This document shows, piece after piece, positions 57,130 through 64,000 of a DNA stretch of 64,000 nt. The notes beneath the pieces are model-generated. The model saw only the letters and a program-made list of their open reading frames with translations. It did no database searches and was not told where the DNA came from. The position numbers were made by a program, and so were the translations under genes. The first letter of the stretch is position 1. Every line of letters starts with the position of its first letter. The stretch spans positions 34,319,733 through 34,383,732 of the forward strand of contig NC_068571.1 in NCBI RefSeq assembly GCF_025698545.1. The letters are read 5' to 3'. The stretch comes from Gossypium raimondii. Lineage: Eukaryota > Streptophyta > Magnoliopsida > Malvales > Malvaceae.

Positions 57130-59496
57130 TTGAATTAAATTAACTAGTCCTTTAAATCATATATATTATTCTAAAGTATGGATCTTAAGCATTTGAGGAA
57201 ACTTTGAATTTTAAGTTATTCAAAATATTTTTTAATTATTACTCTATAATTTTTATCCTTAATTAATAATAAATAATTTATCATAACTTTTATCCTTAAC
57301 AAATAATATATAATATATAATATATAATAGGCATAATAATAAATCTACCCCTCAAGATTTACATCTTTTGTCAACTTGGTCTTTATCTGTTTGTTTAGCT
57401 AAATTTAGCCATTAATTTTTTAAAAAGAATCAAATCATTTTTCTAACGATACGTTGACTAAAACATTAATTTTTTAACAATACTGGTGTGGCAATCCGCG
57501 TGGTAATCCACATGCACTTCATACTTCATGCTAATATACATGACACTATTTATCTTATATGTTATATCAACAAATAATTCAAAAATTCATCTACCCTATG
57601 AATAATCAGGTTCAAATTATCATTGCACAAAAAAATTTGTGAATATTTTTTAAAACCAATGGATTAACCATCACAAGATATTAATATATTAGCACTTCTA
57701 GAGCTTTCAACTAATTTTGTACTACCAAATATTGGAATAATGGTTTTTATTTTCTTTTATGATTTCGTTCACTTCAGGGAATGCAATAGATTTATTAGGA
57801 CGAACTTATAAACGTCCCAATAGATTCTTTATTTCATAATCACCATCGTAAATATTCGTAGATTTCAAATCAGAATCTATTTATTCACGCTGTCATGATT
57901 AGTCTCCAATTATAATAAACATGATATAATAAATAAATCATAGTAAAATATACCTAAAGATCTTTAACATCATTGTCATCACCCACATAAGGATTATATA
58001 AATTTCTTTGGATAATGATTACCCATAGTGCGCAGGCCTCAATTTGAAGACTGAAATTGCAATAGCTCTAGAAGACAATCGATAACAACTTGAGCAACAG
58101 ATTTGGAGTGACCGTATTATAAAATAAAAGAGAATCGTACTGATAATATAAAATAAAAAGACAGAAAGTAAAGAACAAATAAAATAGGAGAGCAAAAGAG
58201 AGAGCGTATTTTATTGATCAATGAGAATATTTACAATGCTTCTCCAAAGTCTATATTTATAGACATACGAAATATAAATGAAATAGAACTCTACTTCTAA
58301 TGACTATTAGAATTTAAAGTATATCAAAACCTATCTAGATCTTGATGAACATCCACTTAATAAAATATTCATAACAAATATTTATTTTTCTTGTCAACTT
58401 TTTTTTCTTTTTGAATAAATTATTATGTAAAAAATATTTATGGAGTATGAACTTTTATTTACATTACTTATAAACTTATTATTTTCATTTTATTAATATT
58501 TATTTTTATAATTAAATTAGTTAAAATGAATTTTATACAACCTAATATATAGTTTACCTACAACAAGTGTTGTTTGCAGTGATAAGACACATTGCATTCT
58601 AAAAAAGAAATGTAGGATCGAACCTTGGAGATGACATTATTAGAAGGGACAACCACAAACCTCAAATATGAACTTTCATAAAACAAATCTGGAGAATACC
58701 AAAAAAAAAAAATTTACCTACTTTTATTTGCATTTATTATAAACAAATAATAAGATAAAAAGTATAATAAAAATTTTAAATATACATATTTTAAAGTTTT
58801 ATAAGCCAATAAATTTATTTAGTTTTGTTCTAGTTTGAAGTAGAATATTATTTCGAAAAAGAATAATAGGAAGAAAGAAAATAAGCATTATTAAATTATA
58901 AACTATCTTATTACTTTTTAAAAAGTAGTTTGTTAATTTTAAAATAATTTTAATAAAATTATTTTTATTTATATAAACAAGAAAAGGAAATTAAAAATCA
59001 AAATATTTTTATACTACAATTAAATAATATTATAATTAATTATAAATCTAAAATTATTCTAATTATAGCATAAATTATTATTTGTTTGTATTTGTATTTA
59101 CTTATGAAAAGGAATAAAAATAATTAAAAGGAAAAAGAATAAAGTTTTATTTGTTTACTAAAATACTTTCAAAAAAGGATTGATTTTATGAAAAAAAACT
59201 AACATTTTGAGTATTTGAATAGATCTAGGTAAAATATTTTATTTTGTTAGGCAAATTTTACTAAAACCATTTTTAAACCTTAAATATTTTATATTACAAC
59301 AATCATTTACTATCATATTTAAATAAATCAATTTTAAAAGATTAAATATTTAAATTGTAAACTTATTTATACTAATCCCTAAAATTTTGTTGATTACAAT
59401 TTATTTAAGTAATTAAAAACAGCTATTCTTTTTGCCATATAATATTGCTTTATACAAATCCCTATAATAAACTGCCATATTCAAAAGATTCACGGT
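57130..59496. other. Gene-less AT-rich intergenic DNA
   Basis: No gene recognised. Contains the second copy of the dispersed repeat (57445-57590), an LTR-like segment (58028-58376) and a tRNA-like motif pair at 58580-58630. The rest is AT-rich. Confidence 0.5.
58028..58376 (-). repeat. Copia-type LTR-like sequence (minus)
   Basis: In minus orientation it starts TGTTATGAATATTTTATTAA (58376), has a TATA-like CTATAAATATAG (about 58250) and a polypyrimidine R/U5 (CGCTCTCTCTTTTGCTCTCC), and may end GGCCTGCGCA (58028). The end is uncertain and no TSD was found. Probably a solo LTR. Confidence 0.5.
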
Positions 59497-59529
59497 ATAC
59501 ACTACACCAAAACAGACTTTTAGCGGCGT

Positions 59530-60295
59530 TTTTAGCAGCGGTTGGATAAAAAACGCCGCTAAAGATCGATCATTAGCGGCGCTTCATGGAAAACGCTGCT
59601 GAAAATAAGCATTAGCGGCGTTTTCCAGAAAGCGCCGCAAAATACCTAAGCCCAACGACGCCGTTTTTCGAGCTTTTGGGGATTTAGCGGCGTTTTTAAG
59701 AAAGCACCGCTAATGCTCAGGGCTTTAGCGGCGTTTTTGAGAGAAGCGCCACAAAAAAACCTAAGCCCAACGACGCCATTTTCTGAGCTTTCGGGGATTT
59801 AGTGGCGTTTTTAAGTAAACACCGCTAATGCTCAGGGCTTTAGCGGCGTTTTTAGGAAAGCGTTGCAAAAAAAACCTAAGCCCAACGATGCCGTTTTCTG
59901 AGCTTTCGGGGATTTAGTGGCGTTTTTAAGTAAGCGCCGCTAATGCTTAGGGCTATAGCGGCGTTTTTGGGAAAGCGCCGCAAAAATACCTAAGCCCAAC
60001 GACGCCGTTTTCTGAGCTTTCGGGGATTTAGTGGCGTTTTTATGTAAGCGCCGCTAATGCTTAGGGTTTTAGCGACGTTTTTGGTAAAGCGCCGCAAAAA
60101 TACCTAAGCCCAACGACGCCGTTTTCTGAGCTTTCGGGGATTTAGTGGCGTTTTTAAGTAAGCGCCGCTAAAGCTCAGGGCTTTAGCGCCGTTTTTGGGA
60201 AAGCGCCACAAAAATACTTAATCCCAACGACACCGTTTTCTGAGCTTTCGGGGATTTAGTGGCGTTTTTAAGTAAGCGCCGCTAATACTCAGGGA
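59530..60295 (+). repeat. Tandem array of 114-115-nt units in CACTA 3
   Basis: CCTAAGCCCAACGACGCC starts units at 59645, 59760, 59875, 59989 and 60103, with a degenerate sixth at 60217. Spacing is 114-115 nt. Each unit has TTTAG-GGCGTTTTTAAG and AGCGCCGCTAATGCT, giving a regular chain of hairpins. Confidence 0.92.
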
Positions 60296-60688
60296 TTTAA
60301 AATAATTTAAATATTTGTTAAAAATGGATAAATTAAAATACTATTATTTAAAATAATTTAAAGTTTTTTGGATACATTACTGATTTTTTTAGTTTATATA
60401 TTAAATAATTTCTTATATAATCGTAAAAGAGATAGTATTAATTTTAAAATATTGAATTAATTACTATTTAATTTGTTTATTTTCATTAATTAAAATTCAA
60501 TTTAATTTTAAATGAATATTTGTTAAAAATGGATTAATTTGAAATAATGACACGTAGAAATAAATTGACTCACACAGCCGGGTCGAGAAGTTTTGCATGT
60601 GTAGCTGAGGCGGAGGTATTTTTAATTTTTTAATATTGACAAATATGTATAACTTTCGATTAATAATATTTTTACTACTATATTGTAG

Positions 60689-61500
60689 GAATAGTCGTCC
60701 GGTCAAAAAGTTGGACGCCTTCAACTTTTTGAAATTACACATAGGAAGAAAGATGGATCTACTATGACTCCTGAAGCTGGTGAAATTATGGTACGTTTAC
60801 TTAATACGATTTGACTTGTTTTAGTTATTTATAGTGTTTATTTTCTAATGGTTTAATTCATTACTTGTAATGCGACTATTGTTATGTTGCATTTGTTTTT
60901 TTAATATATATTGCGTTCCTAACTATGTGATTTATTTATTAGGAAAAACTAAAGGATAAAAAGGCGGAGTACGAAGCGATTGCTTCTAGTGATAGTTCTG
61001 TTCATCTAGAAGACATTGATAACCGGATTATTATTGAAGTTTTGGGTCCTGAAAGGTATGGTCGGGTTCGATTTCAAGGATCTTTTGTTAGTCCAACCCA
61101 ACATTTTGGATTCAGCTCGCAGCAATACATGGCTTCGGGGAGTCAGGCTCAAGCTGAAGTTCAGAGGTTAAAAGACCAGATGGCTCAGATGCAAGCGACC
61201 ACATTTGAGGTTCAAAGGAAATATGAAGAACTCCAGCTACAACTTAAAGTAGAGGCGGCAACGAGGGAAGCAGAGGTCTGCTGAGAAGCAGAGGCTGCAA
61301 TGAGAGAAGCGAGAGGTCATAGCATGAGAAGCAAGAGAAGCGAGAGGTTCAAAAGAAATATGAAGAACTCCAGCTACAACTTAAAGCATATGCGGCATCG
61401 AGAGAAGCGAGAAGCGAGCAAAAAATCGACGAACTTCAAGCAGACTTCATTATGATGAAGATGTTTCAAAGATTCGCAACTTCCGTCGTCATAGTGCATT
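60689..61500 (+). pseudogene. Plant En/Spm transposase-like (Transposase_24) fragment
   Basis: Exon 60689-60790 encodes GRLQLFEITHRKKDGS and PEAGEIM, after the acceptor TTGTAG and before a GTACG donor. The next exon from 60943 encodes EKLKDKKAEYEAIAS, DNRIIIEVLGPERYGRVRF, then GSFVSPTQHFG and a Gln/Glu/Ala-rich coiled coil (QAQAEVQRLKDQMAQMQ) up to a stop at 61282. After the stop, repeated REA-, KYEELQLQL- and MMKMFQ-like coding continues in other frames to about 61490. This matches the C-terminal half of the plant 'Ptta/En/Spm' protein family, which accompanies CACTA elements. It ties the terminal repeats to this superfamily. Truncated at both ends. Confidence 0.8.
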
Positions 61501-61714
61501 GCATAAATATTTTATCATTTTAACTTTTAACATTTTTGTAAAGAAAAGTATGAATTCACTTTTATTTATTGATAATAATATTATTTTATTCGTTTAATTT
61601 GAAATATTATATAATTTTATTGTTTTTGGCTGGTTTAGATCTGGTTGCTTTTGATTTGTTGTTACAGGAGGGCTGCTAAAATGGAAAATTTTATTTTACA
61701 AAAATCTCAAAATT

Positions 61715-61990
61715 AGTGGCGTTTTTTATAAAAGCGCAGCTAAAGAACATTACTTTTCGCGGCGTTCGTGATGAAAGCGCCGCTAAAGAACATGATCTAT
61801 AGCGGCGTTTTTTTACCAAGCGTCGCTAAAGAACATGATCTTTAGCGGCGTTTTTATTTAAGCGCCGCTGAAGAACATTATCTTTAGCGGCGTCTTTTTT
61901 TTAAGTAAACGCTGCAAAAGTTAGCAACGTTGTCGTTAGTGGCATTTTTTGCGCCGCTAAAGGCCTAAAAAAACGCCGCTAAAAACCTGT
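61715..61990 (+). repeat. 3' subterminal array of CACTA 3
   Basis: Five to six copies of GCGGCGTTTTT-AAGCGCCGCTAAAGAACAT, about 50 nt apart, as in the 3' end of CACTA 2. Confidence 0.88.
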
Positions 61991-62005
61991 TCTGGTTTAG
62001 TGATA

Positions 62006-62842
62006 ATTAAAAGAATGAATATTTTTATAATCTTTAAATAAATAAATTGTAAATTTTGCACATACTTAGCTCAAATATATAAAATTGTGAAAACATTGTT
62101 GAATTTTTTTCGCTTTTTTTATAAATTTAAATTCCAAAATTATTTTGTAAATATATATTTAAAATTTGAAAAAAAAAGTTAAGTAATAGATTCTTTTAAT
62201 GGTAAATTTGACAATGTATTAAATATAAAAGTCTTAAAAGCAAAAAAGTCCTCAGCAAAAAATCAATTAAGTCTTCATAAAAATTATGCACCTGAGCCCT
62301 TAAATATAAAAAGTTAATCAATGAAGTCTCACTGTTAATGTTGACCAAGTTTGATTGTTAAATTTTACTATCATGGTTGACAAACCAATTAGACGATGAC
62401 ACATGGCATCCATATGCACATATTTTAAAAATAAAAACCCTAAAATAAATAATTTTTTAAAAATCACCTTTAGCATGAACTTAGAAAAATGTGAATTTTA
62501 AATAATTATTTAAAATAATAAAATAATATAAAATTATTAGGAATTATAAAAAATTATTAATTTTAGTAAAAATAAAAGATATTTAAAAATATTAAATGGT
62601 TGTCCATGTCCAAATGCACCAAGACAATCACTTGTCTAGGTTCATTCCAAGAATTTTTTTTAATAATTTTTAAATATTTTTACTTTTAAATAAATTTTAT
62701 AATTTCTTATAATTTTAAAAGTTTTGAATAATTATTTAACTTTTCGTAATTTTTCAAATATTTATTTAAAATCACATCTAAGATGAACTCGGACAAATGG
62801 TTGTCCAAGTTCAAATGAATTTGGATAACACTTGTCCAAGTT
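62006..62842. other. Gene-less AT-rich DNA
   Basis: No gene. 62585-62640 and 62790-62845 carry similar phrases (GGTTGTCCA-GT-CAAATG-A, CACTTGTC-A), so a degenerate direct repeat is present. Confidence 0.45.
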
Positions 62843-63426
62843 TGTCACATCCCAAAAATCATGTTAGTAGAACCGGGTTAGTGAATCCTGGTTAGTGAAC
62901 CGGATATCCGATCCGGATTTCGGAATAAGGATTAGTGATTAACTAAATAAAAAATCATAAAATAATAATTAAGACTAAAATTTAGGTTAGAAAATTTAAA
63001 ATTTAGTGTTCGATTATTAATTTTCTTAAAATGAATTTTAAAAAAGAAACCATATTTGAAAATAATTAAATAAATGAGTTTTAATTTGAATTAAAGGACT
63101 AATTTGAAAAAGGGTGGAGACTGAAAGGGGACAAAAGAGTAATTCCCAATTTCTAAAAATTGGTTTGCCTATTTAAACCACCTATGTCTCTTTCCCTCCA
63201 TTTATCTTTCCATTTGAAATTTTTTCTAAAATAAAAAAAAACTGAGTTTTCTCTCAAATTAACTCATCCCTACCGATTTTCTAATATTCCAAACACCAAT
63301 TCTTCCTTTAATTTTAAAGAAAATTCCTGTATTCTTCATCAATTTCGTTATTGTTCTTCAAACATTTTTCACCGAATTAGATCTAAAACCCGTCGTTCTT
63401 TTGAAATTGAGGTAACATTTTGATTC
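62843..63426 (+). repeat. LTR-like sequence (Gypsy-type), 5' part
   Basis: Begins TGTCACATCCC. It has a TATA-like CTATTTAAACC (about 63170) followed by a pyrimidine-rich leader (CTCTTTCCCTCC), then is cut by a second LTR-like start at 63427. No coding region. Confidence 0.45.
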
Positions 63427-64000
63427 TGTCACACCCAATTATCCCAAATACCAGAACTCAAAGAAGAGTCGGGATCTAATTGAATAGGAATAGAAATTCA
63501 TGGGCACTAATAAGGCACTTAGAAACTTAAGTAGCTAGTTAGGGAAAGTTAAATCTCAAAACTAGTTTGGTTAGATTAGAACAGGCTGATTCTATAGTGG
63601 AAGACACAATAATTAGGGCTGAGTGATAGCAATGGCCTGTGGAGATCGTGCTAAGGGAGTATAAATAGGACGAGTTGGAAACAAAATTCTCCATAATTCT
63701 GTTCACCCATATTCTCCTTCTCTAAACCAAGTATCATCTTCAAACAATCTGAAGAAGAGGGGGATATAGTTGTAGAAGGCTTTGCATGTTGTTACCATCA
63801 TAAGAAGCCAGGTCTAATAGTAGAGAAAAAGGAACTACTACCAGGACAAGGGAGGATCTAGTAAATTTGACGAGCTGAGCTACTAAGGATAAGGAAACAA
63901 GGTGAGATTCTATACTCCAACACGGCTGGTATGATCTCTATATTGGGTTAGTATGACATGTATGCATGGTAACATGAGTATTCGTCAATGCATGTCAGTA
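63427..64000 (+). repeat. Second Gypsy-type LTR start, runs off the window
   Basis: Begins TGTCACACCCAATTATCCC and is clearly related to the giant solo LTR at 12331. Shared features are the ACACCCAATTATC start, GGCTG-TTC--AGT-GAAGACA, GGGAGTAT--ATAGG, AGAAG----GATATAG and CTACCAGGAC. It extends beyond the right edge. Confidence 0.65.

Larger units (their letters stand above)
59500..62002 (+). mobile_element. CACTA (En/Spm) element 3 with transposase-like remnant
   Basis: Ends CACTACACCAAAACAG (59500) and CTGTTCTGGTTTAGTG (62002). ATA flanks both sides (59497-59499 and 62003-62005), a 3-nt TSD. The same 5' subterminal unit as in CACTA 2 is present in six copies (59645-60290), and a 3' array of AGCGGCG...CGCCGCTAAAGAACATGA lies at 61715-61990. 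The interior encodes the broken En/Spm-type protein at 60689-61500. Short (2.5 kb) and without a full transposase, so non-autonomous. Confidence 0.92.

Noticed and set aside
58575..58640. tRNA gene
   Set aside because: B-box-like GGATCGAACCTTGG is present but no cloverleaf could be built; at best a decayed SINE.
59645..60290. CRISPR-like regular repeats
   Set aside because: The units are contiguous tandem copies without unique spacers, in a plant nuclear context, inside a CACTA element.

Overview
This is a plant nuclear window: AT-rich intergenic DNA, genes with short GT-AG introns, and about 60 % or more transposable-element sequence. The two proline-rich/Ole e 1 genes, the CACTA elements with AGCGGCG/CGCCGCT subterminal repeats and the TGTAACACC-type Gypsy LTRs point to cotton (Gossypium, Malvaceae). 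That assignment is inference from sequence style; no search was run.

Host genes. (1) 1243-2268 (+), a proline-rich cell-wall protein with a C-terminal Ole e 1 domain; its signal peptide lies in a different frame from the ATG, so this copy carries an apparent 2-nt insertion. (2) 24073-24683 (+), a short intact relative with the same intron position and phase. (3) 48551-50264 (+), a three-exon gene for an unrecognised acidic 474-aa protein with hydrophobic segments near both ends. (4) 53025-56956 (-), a complete three-exon pro-region pectin methylesterase of 561 aa.

Transposable elements. 3.17-8.9 kb is a decayed L1-type LINE with candidate target-site duplications (TSDs). 9.1-18.5 kb is a Ty3-type element with gag-protease only; its 3' LTR was split by a giant solo LTR, which was split by a second one. 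19.0-21.1 kb is a long inverted repeat (about 540-nt arms). 25.0-30.4 kb is a CACTA element (TSD CTC) carrying fragments of a nardilysin-like peptidase and a zeta-class GST gene. 31.5-47.9 kb is a four-deep nest: a Copia element (-) split by solo LTR A (TSD ATATT), split by solo LTR B (TSD TCAAA), split by a second CACTA element (TSD TTT) carrying DUF1664, starch-branching-enzyme and RPT1 exons. 50.9-52.9 kb is a decayed Copia fragment (+). 59.5-62.0 kb is a third CACTA element (TSD ATA) that still carries a broken plant En/Spm (Transposase_24-like) ORF. The right edge holds two more LTR-like starts.

Main message. The three CACTA elements are one family. Elements 1 and 2 share a scaffold (subterminal GC-rich repeat arrays, a telomere-like tract, a C-rich junction and an AT-rich 3' segment) but carry different, multi-gene, intron-containing cargo. 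Element 3 carries the family's own protein remnant. The window is therefore a good local record of gene-fragment capture by a CACTA family. No CRISPR array, rRNA gene or convincing tRNA gene was seen.
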